NCBI GenBank assembly: GCA_964593795.1
Contig: CAZQJC010000039.1
Coordinates: forward strand, 62,001 to 126,000
Length of the DNA stretch: 64,000 nucleotides
Source: JAHFDS01 sp964593795
GTDB lineage: Bacteria; Myxococcota_A; Polyangia; JAHFDS01
Direction of reading: 5' to 3'
Numbering within the stretch: the first letter of the stretch is position 1; each line of letters begins with the position of its first letter. Below are positions 39,955-49,508 of this stretch, piece after piece. The notes beneath the pieces are model-generated. The model ran no database searches, had not been told where the DNA came from, and saw only the letters and a program-made list of their open reading frames with translations. Made by a program: the position numbers and the translations under genes.

Positions 39955-42761
39955 TGCGCTCGCGCTGCAAGGTGCTCCTGTGCTCCCACGACGCCACGGT
40001 GAACCGCGGCGCGGCCCTCGACCTCTCGCCGTGGGTCATCCAGTGCTCCGTCGGAAAGCACCTCCGGAGCGACGGGCAGTGGAGCCTGCTGCTCGTGCCC
40101 GCGCTCGCGCCGGCCGCGAGCGCGCAGATCCCCGACGAGGGCTCGCCGCCGGGTGCGGCCGTCACGACCGCTGGGAGCTGGCTCGACGTGATCCGCCCCG
40201 ACGATGTGGTGTCCATCTACCTCGACGACGGCCGGTCGGGCGACGTGCGCGTGATGTGGGGCTACGTCGACTCGATCGAGCGCACGAGCGAGGTGGTCGC
40301 GCAGACCGGCGTCGTGCGCACGCGCTACGCCGTCTTCGGCTCGGACCTGACCAAGGCGCTGCGCCTGACGCAGCTCTACTTCAACCCCTGGGCCTCCGAG
40401 GTGCTGTCGCACCAGCTCGGCGCGCAGGCGGCCGGCACGGCGGCGCTCGCGGACAACCTCGCCGGCGCCGAGATGCTGCGGCAGGGGCTCAAGTGGTTCG
40501 GAACGCCGGCCGACATCATCGAGTCGCACCTGCTCGTCGTGCTCGGGTACCAGGCGCAGTGGCGTCTGCCGGCGTCCTACCCGCCGATCCCGCCGGCGAG
40601 GAACGGCAACGTGTTCACCGGCGGGCGCGACGCGCGGGCCGACGTCGATCACCTGCGCCTCGTGCTCGACCGGCGCGTCGGCGCACCGGGCGGGCGGGCC
40701 GACGCGGAGCTCTCGGACCGGGCGCTCGTCGATGAGGTCGGCCCCGGCACGCCGGGGTCCTTCGGCTTCGTGCACCCGCTGCAGAACGGCGCTCCCCTGG
40801 TGACGTCGCGGAGCGCGCACTTCCTCGCCGAGCGCGCAGGGCGCGGGCCGCATCTGGGTGTGGACCTCGTCGCGGCGAAGGGCACGCCCGTGCATCCCAT
40901 CGGTCCCGGCGTGATCACGCACCTCGAGTTCCGCCGCAGCTCGGGCGCCCAGGGCGCCGCCGGGAACTTCATCGTGGTCCGGCACGAACTCGGAGGCACC
41001 GTCTTCCACTCTCGCTACATGCACCTGCAGGACTGGTACGTGGACGGCCACGACCTCGATGCGCCAGGTGGACCGGATCTGGCGCTCCTCAACATGCACC
41101 CGGCGGGACGGCCGGATGACGGCGACTTCAGCGCCGGCCGGCCGTGGCGCGTAGGCGACCGGGTCACGCCGGCGGACATCCTCGCGTTCTCGGGGGACAC
41201 GGGGAACGCCGCCGGGCACCCGCACCTGCATCTCGAGCTCACGTTCGGCAAGGCCATGCCGGACGGCCGGATGCGCGAGACCTTCCTCGACCCCCAGAGG
41301 TACATCCCGGGGATCGCCGGCGGCCCGGGCGCCGCAGCAGCGGCGACCGCCACGGAGACCTCGGCCGCGCTCCTCGATGGCGTGCTCCGCCACCGGCGCG
41401 GCAAGGCCGCCTTCCGCACGCTCCTCGATCTCCTCGATCGCAGCTACATCGAGCGCGAGCACATCGACGGGTTCATGGCCTCCGAGCAGATGCTGTCCGA
41501 GTCGGGAAACCTGCTCGCGCTGCTCGAGTCGCGCTCGAACGACTGCATGAACGAGCTCTTCTTCGACCTGCGTCTGCTCGGACGCGCTCCCGGACAGCCC
41601 CCGTCGATGGTGTCCGACGAGCTCGGCGGCAACGTGGACGCAAAGGGCGTGGTGACCGCGCCCGCGTACGTGCCAGCGGTGGTGCTGCGCGAGTACCCGT
41701 TCACGACCATCTCGCGGGAGACCTACCCAGGCTCGGCGGCAGTGACGTCGCAGGGGCCCGTGGCCTCCGCGCCGTCTGGCGGCACGCTCAGCGGCCCGCA
41801 AACAGTCTCCGCCGGCCTCTCCGGCCCGGTGTACGGCCTGCCCGCCGACCCTGGCGTGTTCTTCTCGAGCCGCGAGCACCCGGTCGCCGTGCAGCCCTGC
41901 CGGCCGGTCTCGACCGCGACGCCGAGCGATGCCAGGCAGCCCGCGACCGACGCGCCCACCGCGCGCGCCGGGGCCCCTTCTCCGCGCTACATCGACACGG
42001 CGCTCCTGACGGTCGACCGCATCCTGCGCATGCAGGTGGGGCGGAGCGACCACGACTACGTCAACGTCATCGACCTGCGCTCGAGCGATCTGCAGGCCGA
42101 CCTCCGGTTCATCAACCGCGGCGTCGTGCCGCTCCTCTCCTACGACAGCTTCTCGCGTCACGGCATGCGCGTCCGAGAGATCGCCTCGACCTTCACCCAG
42201 ATGGGCACGGGCGCGAGCGACGGCGAGCTGCGCAAGACGCTGGCGCGCTGGGCCATCCTGAACGACCACTGGCACCAGCACGGCAACCAGTACCTGGCCG
42301 GCACCATCGATTGCCTGCCGCTCCTCGACTGCCGCATCGGCTATCGCGTCGACATCCCGGAGCTCGACGAGTGCTACTACGTCGAGGGCGTCCGGCACGA
42401 CTGGTCGCTCGCCGCCGACGGGCGCACGTCGCTGCGCACCCAGCTCACCGTCACCCGGGGCCAGCCGATGATCCGGCGGCCGAACGAGACCATCCGGCAC
42501 ATCTCGATCCCCGGCTCGCGTCCCGGCGACACGGGCTCGGTCGACTCGGATGGCATGAACGCCCAGGTGGGGAGCGCCGTGGTGCCCGGGACGGGGCGCA
42601 CGGTCTTCCAGGTCGCGAGCGCCGTGTCCGCGCAGAAGGCTGCGCCCGCCGTGACCGTCAACCCCAGGGACATCTTCCTGCGCCGCGCGCTCGGCACCCG
42701 GTACTTCCCCGTCCTCGACCTGGCGATCGCGAAGAGCCTCCGGATGCCGGTGCGACCATGA
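39954..42761 (+). CDS. Baseplate hub protein with internal M23 peptidase domain
   Basis: A 935-residue protein. Residues 1-260 are tail-protein-like (beta-rich, QWSLLLVPALAP, DDVVSIYLDDG). Residues about 270-440 are an M23/LytM endopeptidase: H300LGVD304, H357, and H424LH426 as zinc ligands or catalytic His, with GDTGNAAGHPHLHLE. Residues 450-935 return to hub-like sequence (a gp27/gpD-type fold is likely). The tail-borne peptidase would open the host cell wall at DNA injection. It lies between tape measure and spike, the usual hub position. Confidence 0.8.
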   Translation: MRSRCKVLLCSHDATVNRGAALDLSPWVIQCSVGKHLRSDGQWSLLLVPALAPAASAQIPDEGSPPGAAVTTAGSWLDVIRPDDVVSIYLDDGRSGDVRVMWGYVDSIERTSEVVAQTGVVRTRYAVFGSDLTKALRLTQLYFNPWASEVLSHQLGAQAAGTAALADNLAGAEMLRQGLKWFGTPADIIESHLLVVLGYQAQWRLPASYPPIPPARNGNVFTGGRDARADVDHLRLVLDRRVGAPGGRADAELSDRALVDEVGPGTPGSFGFVHPLQNGAPLVTSRSAHFLAERAGRGPHLGVDLVAAKGTPVHPIGPGVITHLEFRRSSGAQGAAGNFIVVRHELGGTVFHSRYMHLQDWYVDGHDLDAPGGPDLALLNMHPAGRPDDGDFSAGRPWRVGDRVTPADILAFSGDTGNAAGHPHLHLELTFGKAMPDGRMRETFLDPQRYIPGIAGGPGAAAAATATETSAALLDGVLRHRRGKAAFRTLLDLLDRSYIEREHIDGFMASEQMLSESGNLLALLESRSNDCMNELFFDLRLLGRAPGQPPSMVSDELGGNVDAKGVVTAPAYVPAVVLREYPFTTISRETYPGSAAVTSQGPVASAPSGGTLSGPQTVSAGLSGPVYGLPADPGVFFSSREHPVAVQPCRPVSTATPSDARQPATDAPTARAGAPSPRYIDTALLTVDRILRMQVGRSDHDYVNVIDLRSSDLQADLRFINRGVVPLLSYDSFSRHGMRVREIASTFTQMGTGASDGELRKTLARWAILNDHWHQHGNQYLAGTIDCLPLLDCRIGYRVDIPELDECYYVEGVRHDWSLAADGRTSLRTQLTVTRGQPMIRRPNETIRHISIPGSRPGDTGSVDSDGMNAQVGSAVVPGTGRTVFQVASAVSAQKAAPAVTVNPRDIFLRRALGTRYFPVLDLAIAKSLRMPVRP

Positions 42762-43948
42762 CCCGCGCGTACTGGAAGACCTCGTCGGGGCATCCCGTCC
42801 AGAGCGCGGCCGTGGTCCGGCGGCATCCCTCGGACTTCCTCCTCGGCGCGCACCTCGGGATCGTGCTCGAGGTCTACGACGCCACTGGCCAGGGCCTTCT
42901 TGGTGCCGGCGCATCTCCACTGCCGCGCGAGGTCGACGGATACACGGCCCAGGTCCTCATCGTGGATGACGGCCGGCGCGCGCCGTACCAGGTGCTCGAT
43001 GGCGTCGTCGTCTGCGCGGGCGCGCCGATCGGCGCCGGGAGCGCCACGCGCATCCGGCCCCGGCCCACGAGCCAGCGCGTGCTCACCGCGGCCGCGCGCG
43101 ACGCCCTCCAGAAGAGCGGTCGGCTCCCCGAGGACCTGCCGATCGACGCACTCGACGGGGACTGGTGCGTCGTGAGCTACCTCGGCGGCAACGAGCAGCG
43201 GCCGTTCGTGAGCGCGTTCTGGCCGGCGCCGCTCCGCCAGCCCCCTGCTCCAGCGGGCGGCGAGATCGGGACCGCCTTCGAGGCGCGTCACGCGGGCCTT
43301 GCGCTGCGGATCGACGCGCGGGGATCGCTCGCGCTCTCGACCGAGGCGTCCGGCACCGACACCGTTACGACAGCGATCGAGGACGACGCCGATGCCGCGG
43401 GTCCCGCGGCGCCGAGCCTCGGCGGCGACGTCGAGCTGGCGCTCAAGCCGGGCCGTCGGATCCGCATCACGAGCGGCGGCGCGCCGGTCCTCACCGTGCG
43501 GCACGACGGAGCAGGGCCCGTACTCGAGCTCGGCGAGCGTGGCGACCGGCCCTGGCAGGAGGCCGTCCTCGGCGGCGCGCTGGTCGAGCTCTGGAACCAG
43601 TTCCGGGCCGACCTCATCGCCAAGCTGCAGGCCCTGGAGGCCCAGTTCGAGCGCTTCTACACGCAGGAGTATTCGCTCCACCAGCATGGCCTCGGCCCGA
43701 ACGGCACGACCCCACCGGTCCAGCCGCCACCGGACCCGACCACGGCCGTGTTCCAGCCCGCGCAGGCGGCCGCTCCCGCTGCGCCCGCGCCCGGAACGGC
43801 GCCGGCCGATCCGCCGCGCACGCCCCCCGACCGCAAGACCGACGACGCGACGTTCGCGCGCATGAAGACCTACCGGCTCTTGTCGCCCGCGCTGCGACTC
43901 CCCGATCCGCAGGCGCGCCCGGCCTCACAGCCCGACGAGGAGGCGTGA
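42758..43948 (+). CDS. Baseplate spike-like protein (gp5/gpV type)
   Basis: A 396-residue protein. An N-terminal OB-like part (HLGIVLEVYDATGQGLL, AQVLIVDDG) is followed by beta-rich repeats (AGLALRIDARGSLALSTEA, DVELALKPGRRIRITSGG) that fit a trimeric beta-helix, then a helical segment (LIAKLQALEAQFERFYTQEY) and a Pro/Ala-rich tail. Position after the hub supports a spike. ATGA overlap with the hub gene. Confidence 0.65.
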   Translation: MTRAYWKTSSGHPVQSAAVVRRHPSDFLLGAHLGIVLEVYDATGQGLLGAGASPLPREVDGYTAQVLIVDDGRRAPYQVLDGVVVCAGAPIGAGSATRIRPRPTSQRVLTAAARDALQKSGRLPEDLPIDALDGDWCVVSYLGGNEQRPFVSAFWPAPLRQPPAPAGGEIGTAFEARHAGLALRIDARGSLALSTEASGTDTVTTAIEDDADAAGPAAPSLGGDVELALKPGRRIRITSGGAPVLTVRHDGAGPVLELGERGDRPWQEAVLGGALVELWNQFRADLIAKLQALEAQFERFYTQEYSLHQHGLGPNGTTPPVQPPPDPTTAVFQPAQAAAPAAPAPGTAPADPPRTPPDRKTDDATFARMKTYRLLSPALRLPDPQARPASQPDEEA

Positions 43949-46179
43949 TGGACTCCGGCGGTCGCCAGACGCCGCGCCTCTCGCCCGCGCAGATCAGGAA
44001 GCGCGCGAGCCAGGTCGACATCGTCCTCAACGAGGGCCACCAGGACGACCTCCTCGGCACGCCCTACAACGAGAACGCCCTCTACGGCGGGGCCGGGACC
44101 GATCGCCACCCGCTCTATCACCTGGTCGTGATGACGACGGGCGGCGGGAGCCTCGACGTGGCGACGGCGCCCGACGGCCAGGACCTCTGCTACTCGTTCC
44201 GGCCGAACCCCCAGGAGATCGAGATGGTCGAGCCGGCGGCGGCCGACATCCAGGCCCTCCAGGGCGGCGGCCGCTACATCGAGCACCAGGGCGACGCGAT
44301 CGGCGACCTCAGCATCGGGGGCACGACCGGCGTCTTCCTGCCGAACCTGCCCGCACCGGGAAGCCCGTTCGAGCGCCACCAGAGCCGGGCGCTGTTCGGC
44401 AGCGGTGTCGGCGAGCTCGACGCCGGCATCAAGAGCGCGAGCGGCCCCGGCTCGGAGATCAGCCCCGGTCTCGGCCGCGCCTGGGAATTCCAGGAGAACC
44501 AGGACGCCGACTTCCAGTCCGGCGCCAACGACGAGCGGCTCCGGACGGCAGGCACGAGCTACCGCGCGCCCGCCTACGGCACCACCGGCTTCGATCGGAT
44601 CGTCGAGCTGCGCGCGTTCTTCCGCCTCTACCTGGATCTCAAGAAGGGACGGGTGACGACCCCGGACATCACGCGCCCCGAGGACTGCTTCCTCACCTGG
44701 CTCAACTTGAAGGACGGGGAATGGTGGAGCGTCGAGCCCGTGCTCCTGCGGGTGCCGCGGACGCGCGACTTTCGCACGGGGTACCGCTACGAGCTCCAGC
44801 TCAAGGTGCTCGGGCGCATGGACCCGTCGCGCCTCCCGTTTGCGACCAGCGTCGAGGCGCGCCTCGAGGGCTTCGACGCGTCCGCGGGTGGCGGAGCGGG
44901 CCTGCTCGAGCGGGCCCAGAGCTGGGTGGCCAAGGCGTCGGCCGCGCTCAACGAGCTCAACAAGGCCATCCAGCGGGTGCAGGAGGTGTTCAACGAGATC
45001 GCGGCGCTGGGCGGCGGCATCACCAACCTGGTCTCGACCGCCTTCGGCGTGGCGCAGAACGCGATCGGCCTCGTCAACGACGTCGCCGATCTCGCGAAGG
45101 ACGCGATGGACCTCATCGGCGGCGTCGCCCAGGGCGGCATCGCTCTCATCACGGTGCCCGTGCACGACTGGGAGACCCTCACGTCGTTCGCCGACAACTT
45201 CGCCCGCTCGCTGGAGCTCCTCGAGAACCAGCTCCCCGGCGCATCGCCGGGTTCCAGCGCGCCGGCGCCGTTCGCGCTCGGCGCCGGCGGGGACCTCGAG
45301 GGCTCGCTGCGCGATCTGGCCCGCGCCGGCAAGCGCGCGGTCAACGCGCTGCGCGCCGAGGGCGGCGCCGACTCCACCGACCCGCTGGTGGCGGCGCAGC
45401 GTCGCCTCGAGCTCGCACGTGCCGTCGACCCCGTGCTGGCCGCGGCGCCGCCCGCGCGCAGCGTGGCCGAGGCGGTGATCCTCGAGGGCGAGACCATCCG
45501 CGACGTCGCCATGCGCCTCCTGGGCGACGAGTCGCGCTGGAAGGAGCTCGTCCTCCTCAACGACCTCCTGCCGCCCTACATCACGCCTGCGGGCGGACCG
45601 GGGCTCCTCTCGGGTGGCGATCGCATCCTCATTCCGTCCGCCTCCGCGGCGCCCGCCGCGAGCGTGGCACCGCGCGCCGGGAGTGGCCGCCGCGCCGATC
45701 TCGCCGAGCGCCTCTACGGCACCGACCTCAAGCTCGCGGATCCCGCGCGCTCCGCAGGGGCCGTGACGGCGCTCGGCGCCGCGGCCCTGGGCGGCGAGGG
45801 CGCACGGACCGCCGAGCGCGTCGCTCACGAGATCGAGATCTCGCGCGAGGTGCGAGGCGGCCAGCCGGTGTTCGACTTCGCGCTGGTCCGCGGCGTCCCG
45901 AACCTCGTCCAGGCGCTCTACGTCAAGGCCTCGACCCAGCCCGGCGAGCTGCGTCTGCACCCGAGCTTCGGGTTCGCGCTGCCGGTCGGCACGCGCCTGT
46001 CGCCGCTCGCGCTCTTCCTCGCGAAGTTCCAGGCCTACCGCACCCTCGGCGCCGACGACCGCATCGCCTCCGTGGAGGACCTCTCGGTGCGCGCGACCGG
46101 CGACGTCCTCCGGGTCCAGGTTCGGGCCCTCGCGGTGGGTACGAGCGCGGTGATCAGCACGGGTACATCCCCCCGTTGA
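43948..46179 (+). CDS. LysM plus gp25-like baseplate protein
   Basis: A 743-residue protein. An N-terminal beta-rich tail domain (1-290) is followed by a long helical segment (325-420), then a LysM-like domain (about 520-570; EGETIRDVAMRLLGDESRWK, DRILIP). A C-terminal gpW/gp25-like wedge segment (about 640-743) contains LHPSFGFALPVGTRLSPLAL and ADDRIASVEDLSVR. LysM in gp53-like proteins fixes the wedge on the tail hub. It combines functions that T4 divides between gp53 and gp25. TGATG coupling with the spike gene. Confidence 0.75.
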   Translation: MDSGGRQTPRLSPAQIRKRASQVDIVLNEGHQDDLLGTPYNENALYGGAGTDRHPLYHLVVMTTGGGSLDVATAPDGQDLCYSFRPNPQEIEMVEPAAADIQALQGGGRYIEHQGDAIGDLSIGGTTGVFLPNLPAPGSPFERHQSRALFGSGVGELDAGIKSASGPGSEISPGLGRAWEFQENQDADFQSGANDERLRTAGTSYRAPAYGTTGFDRIVELRAFFRLYLDLKKGRVTTPDITRPEDCFLTWLNLKDGEWWSVEPVLLRVPRTRDFRTGYRYELQLKVLGRMDPSRLPFATSVEARLEGFDASAGGGAGLLERAQSWVAKASAALNELNKAIQRVQEVFNEIAALGGGITNLVSTAFGVAQNAIGLVNDVADLAKDAMDLIGGVAQGGIALITVPVHDWETLTSFADNFARSLELLENQLPGASPGSSAPAPFALGAGGDLEGSLRDLARAGKRAVNALRAEGGADSTDPLVAAQRRLELARAVDPVLAAAPPARSVAEAVILEGETIRDVAMRLLGDESRWKELVLLNDLLPPYITPAGGPGLLSGGDRILIPSASAAPAASVAPRAGSGRRADLAERLYGTDLKLADPARSAGAVTALGAAALGGEGARTAERVAHEIEISREVRGGQPVFDFALVRGVPNLVQALYVKASTQPGELRLHPSFGFALPVGTRLSPLALFLAKFQAYRTLGADDRIASVEDLSVRATGDVLRVQVRALAVGTSAVISTGTSPR

Positions 46180-46192
46180 TAGGAGGAGGAAC

Positions 46193-46588
46193 ATGAACGA
46201 CGAGCGACAAGAGCTGGACAGGGACATCGAGGAGGAGGCCAGAGAGGAGGAGCTCGAGCTCGCAGAGGAAGAGGAGATGCCGTGGGAGAAGGCCGGCCTC
46301 GAGGCGGTCAGGAACGCGGTCGCCTCCGCGAGCTGGAAGCCAGAAGAAGGCCACGTCGTCTTCCCGGGGCTGGAGGAGCACGTGCCCGCGACCAGGTGCA
46401 GCTCGGTCGGCGAGATGCTCGATCACCTCGCCGATGAATCGGAGAGCGCCCAGTGCGGCGAGGTGCCGTGGGACGAGGGCGCGCCGGCCTTCTCCCTCGC
46501 CAGCGGGTTCGAGCACGCACGGGATGTCCTCCTCGAGCATGGCGCTGAGCTGCACCGCATGGGCTGGAAGCTGCCCGACGACCAGTAG
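46193..46588 (+). CDS. Acidic small protein in tail operon
   Basis: A 131-residue, highly acidic N-terminus (EEEAREEELELAEEEE) followed by a globular part with two cysteines. A strong ribosome site AGGAGGAGG precedes the ATG. Not recognised; an assembly chaperone is possible from its charge and place between baseplate genes. Confidence 0.6.
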   Translation: MNDERQELDRDIEEEAREEELELAEEEEMPWEKAGLEAVRNAVASASWKPEEGHVVFPGLEEHVPATRCSSVGEMLDHLADESESAQCGEVPWDEGAPAFSLASGFEHARDVLLEHGAELHRMGWKLPDDQ

Positions 46589-46602
46589 ACCCGGACCAGC
46601 CC

Positions 46603-48063
46603 ATGACCTTCAGGCGCCGCGTCTTCGCCGAGATCCTCCAGGACATGATCGACCATGTCCAGCTGAACACGCCCCTGTCCGATTTCCGGATCGGGTCGGT
46701 GATCCGGACCCTGCTCGAGGCGGCCGCCCTGGAAGATGACGAGGCCTATTTTCAAATGGCGCAGCTCCTGCGCGACTTCTCCTTCACCTCGGCGACCGGC
46801 GTCGAGCTCGACCGGCGCCTCGCGGACTTCGATCTCGTGCGCGAGCCAGCGGCCCCGGCACTCGGTGAGGTGATCGTCACGGCGCCGCGTCCGGTGCTCC
46901 GGGACACGCCGCTGGCTGCGCCCATCTCGGTCTACGCCGATGCGACGCCCGAGCGCGCGCGCGTCGACTTCGTCACCACCGCGGGCGGCCTCATCCCCGC
47001 GGGCCGGACCGCGTCCGCGCCCATCCCGGTCGTGGCCACGGCGCCCGGCTCCTTCACCAATGTGCCGGCCGGCGCGATCCAGTTCCTCCGCTCGCCGATC
47101 GCGGGCCTGGAGGGCGCCACCTGCAGTAACACCATCGCCAGCTTCGCCGGCCGCGATAACGAGAGCGACGATGACCTCCGGGCCCGCGCGAGGCGCCACA
47201 TCCGGGCGCTGCCGCGCGGGACGGTGGCCGCGCTCGAGGGCAAGGTCATCGGGGTCAAGGCCTGGAGCGCGACCGGCGAGCTGCTCGGCCAGGTGTCCTC
47301 GGCGCTCCTGCGCGAGGAACGCCCCGGCGAGAGCACGCTCTTCATCCTCGACGCGACCAACCTGTTCGCCCAGCGCACCGAGACGCTCCTCCAGCCCGAG
47401 GTGCTCCTCGCGGCCGCCACGGCGGGGCAGCGCCACGTGCGCCTGCACCACGTGCCAGTCGTCCGCGCCACGCTGCGGCTCGAGATCCGGACCCCGGGCG
47501 TGCCCGCTGCGCTCGCGCTGGCCGCGAACGACCCGGCGTTCGCGTCCGTCGCGGAGCTCGACGACACCACCGGCGTCCTCACGTTCGGCGCCTTGCCGGC
47601 GGACCACGCGTACCGGGATCCGCGGACGGGCGCCATCGCGGCAGGTCTTCGCGCGGGCGCAACGGTCCTGGCGACCTACGCGCACTACACGGGCCTGCTC
47701 GCCGAGGTGCAGCGCGTCGTCAACGGTGACGAACAGGACCGGATCCGCTACCCCGGCTGGAAGGCGGCCGGCACGCGCGTGCGCGTCCGCTTCCCGTTCG
47801 TGCGGCAGATCGATGTGCGCCTGGCCCTGACGCCGAAGGAGGGCTTTGCGCGCACCGACCTGGCCTCGCCCGTGACCGCCGCGGTGGAGGCCTACATCAA
47901 CGGCCTCGGGCTCGGCGCCGAGGTCGTGCTGGCGCGCATCGTCGCGCTCGCGATGGACGTGCCGGGCGTGTTCGACGCCACCGCGCTCCTGCCCACCGGC
48001 AACGTCGTCATCCTGGAGGACGAGATCGCGCGTGCCCCGCGCGGCAGCGTCATCGTGTCGTGA
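46603..48063 (+). CDS. Baseplate J-like protein
   Basis: A 486-residue protein with the Baseplate_J (gp6/gpJ) pattern: N-terminal DFRIGSVIRTLLEAAALEDD, the FDLVREPA region, an AAGGLIPAGRTASAPIPVVA-like beta segment, GRDNESDDDLRARARRHI and C-terminal RVRFPFVRQIDVRLAL, AVEAYINGLGLGAEV. It forms the ring of the baseplate wedge. Its end overlaps the next GTG by four bases. Confidence 0.88.
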   Translation: MTFRRRVFAEILQDMIDHVQLNTPLSDFRIGSVIRTLLEAAALEDDEAYFQMAQLLRDFSFTSATGVELDRRLADFDLVREPAAPALGEVIVTAPRPVLRDTPLAAPISVYADATPERARVDFVTTAGGLIPAGRTASAPIPVVATAPGSFTNVPAGAIQFLRSPIAGLEGATCSNTIASFAGRDNESDDDLRARARRHIRALPRGTVAALEGKVIGVKAWSATGELLGQVSSALLREERPGESTLFILDATNLFAQRTETLLQPEVLLAAATAGQRHVRLHHVPVVRATLRLEIRTPGVPAALALAANDPAFASVAELDDTTGVLTFGALPADHAYRDPRTGAIAAGLRAGATVLATYAHYTGLLAEVQRVVNGDEQDRIRYPGWKAAGTRVRVRFPFVRQIDVRLALTPKEGFARTDLASPVTAAVEAYINGLGLGAEVVLARIVALAMDVPGVFDATALLPTGNVVILEDEIARAPRGSVIVS

Positions 48064-48104
48064 CCCTTCGCGCCCGCGTCCGCAGGTTTCTCCGGAGGCT
48101 CCTC

Positions 48105-49508
48105 ATGGCGACCGCCTACCTCATCGAGATCATGACCCGCTGCCGGCCGCGCGAGCCGCGCCTGTGGCTCCCGACCGATCCCATCCCGGACGGCCTCGCG
48201 CCGGAGGGCGCCAATCGCGGCATCTTCGAGGCGCTCCATGACCAGAACGGGAGGGTGAGTGGTCCCGGCACGTGGGTCGGGGTGACGGGGCTGTCCGCGA
48301 TCCACGATCAGGTCTCGCACGATCTGGCGCGCTCGGCGGGCATCGCGGGCATCGTGACGCCGCTCGCGCGTCTATCGAGGAAGGGCGAGGGAGCCTGCTT
48401 CGGCGTCACCCTCGTGCCCGGCTTCCCCGGCACGCACCGGCTCGCCGTGGTCTTCACGGGCGGCAAGGCCCCGCCGCTCCGGCTCGAGCGAACGCTCGAG
48501 GTCCTCTCCGTTTGCGTGACCGGCATCCCTGCCCACACGTGCAATGGCGAGCTGCGCGCCCGGATCGATCACGTCCCGAGGGCCGTGATGGCGGCCCTGC
48601 GGGCCGGCAAGAAGGCGCTCGAGCTCGCGCAGGCCTCGCGCGGCATCTCCCGGCTCGGCGCCTTCGAGCCCACCGGCCCGGCGAGCGGCGCGCTCTCGTT
48701 CACCGTCGCGGAGACGCAGGACGATCAGCACGTCCTCGCGATCACCGCGCGCTGCCCGGAGGACGGACGCACGATCACCGCGGCGAGCGCGCGGTTTCTG
48801 CACCAGGCCCACCCGCGCGTGGTGCTGAGGGGCCCGGCCGCGGCGCGATCGGTGCCCGCCGAGCCGCCGGCGCTCTACCGCATCGGTCCCTTCGACGGCA
48901 TGCGCGAAGGCGACGCCGACCTCGTGCACGCGGTCTTCGGTGACCTGCGCACCCTCGGGCATCCCTACAAGGGCAAGCCCTGGTCGTTCCAGCTCCGCGC
49001 CCAGCCCTACCGGACCGCGAGCGGTGCGATCAACCGGGCCGTGCCCGGCGTGGAAGCCGGGCAGCTCGAGACCACCGAGGGCGGCGATCTCGGCGTCGTG
49101 ATCGCCGCGGACGCGTCGCACCCGCGCCAGCTCTACGCCCTGGTCGAGGGCGGCAAGGTGAGCGCGCGGCGCCCCATCCTGCCCACGGGCAACGCGTTCC
49201 TGCCCGCGGACGGCACCTTCCCGGAGATGGGCGTGCGCCTCGCCGGAGCCGGGATCGAGAAGACCATCCTCCTGCCCGACCACGCGGTGCTGTTCTTCCT
49301 CGACGAGTACGAGCTGACCAGCGCGCGCGATGGCCTCCTGCGCACGCTCGACACGGCCGCCGATCACGCGGGGACGCCGGTCTTGCTGGCCGTGCACGCG
49401 CTGGCACCGTGCGGCTGCGTGTCCCGCCTCGAGCTCGAGGCCTCGGCGATGGACCTTCCATCTCTGTCGATCGTGGGCGGCATGCGGATGGAGAAGGCGC
49501 ATCCATGA
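48105..49508 (+). CDS. Tail/baseplate protein, unknown family
   Basis: 467 residues from ATG 48105, which has GGAGG seven bases before it; a GTG at 48060 overlapping the previous stop is the alternative. Beta-rich with a VWLGVTGLS-like motif (WVGVTGLS) near 65 and several Cys; no recognised domain. Within the coupled baseplate block it is probably a wedge or peripheral tail component. Confidence 0.65.
   Translation: MATAYLIEIMTRCRPREPRLWLPTDPIPDGLAPEGANRGIFEALHDQNGRVSGPGTWVGVTGLSAIHDQVSHDLARSAGIAGIVTPLARLSRKGEGACFGVTLVPGFPGTHRLAVVFTGGKAPPLRLERTLEVLSVCVTGIPAHTCNGELRARIDHVPRAVMAALRAGKKALELAQASRGISRLGAFEPTGPASGALSFTVAETQDDQHVLAITARCPEDGRTITAASARFLHQAHPRVVLRGPAAARSVPAEPPALYRIGPFDGMREGDADLVHAVFGDLRTLGHPYKGKPWSFQLRAQPYRTASGAINRAVPGVEAGQLETTEGGDLGVVIAADASHPRQLYALVEGGKVSARRPILPTGNAFLPADGTFPEMGVRLAGAGIEKTILLPDHAVLFFLDEYELTSARDGLLRTLDTAADHAGTPVLLAVHALAPCGCVSRLELEASAMDLPSLSIVGGMRMEKAHP

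Noticed and set aside
39786..42920. Very long open frame on the minus strand (over 1000 codons) opposite hub gene
   Set aside because: High GC makes antisense frames long. The product is Arg/Gly/His-rich low complexity, while the plus frame has M23 and tail features.
43870..46227. Long minus-strand frame opposite the LysM/gp25 gene
   Set aside because: Shadow frame; plus strand has recognisable domains and coupled starts.
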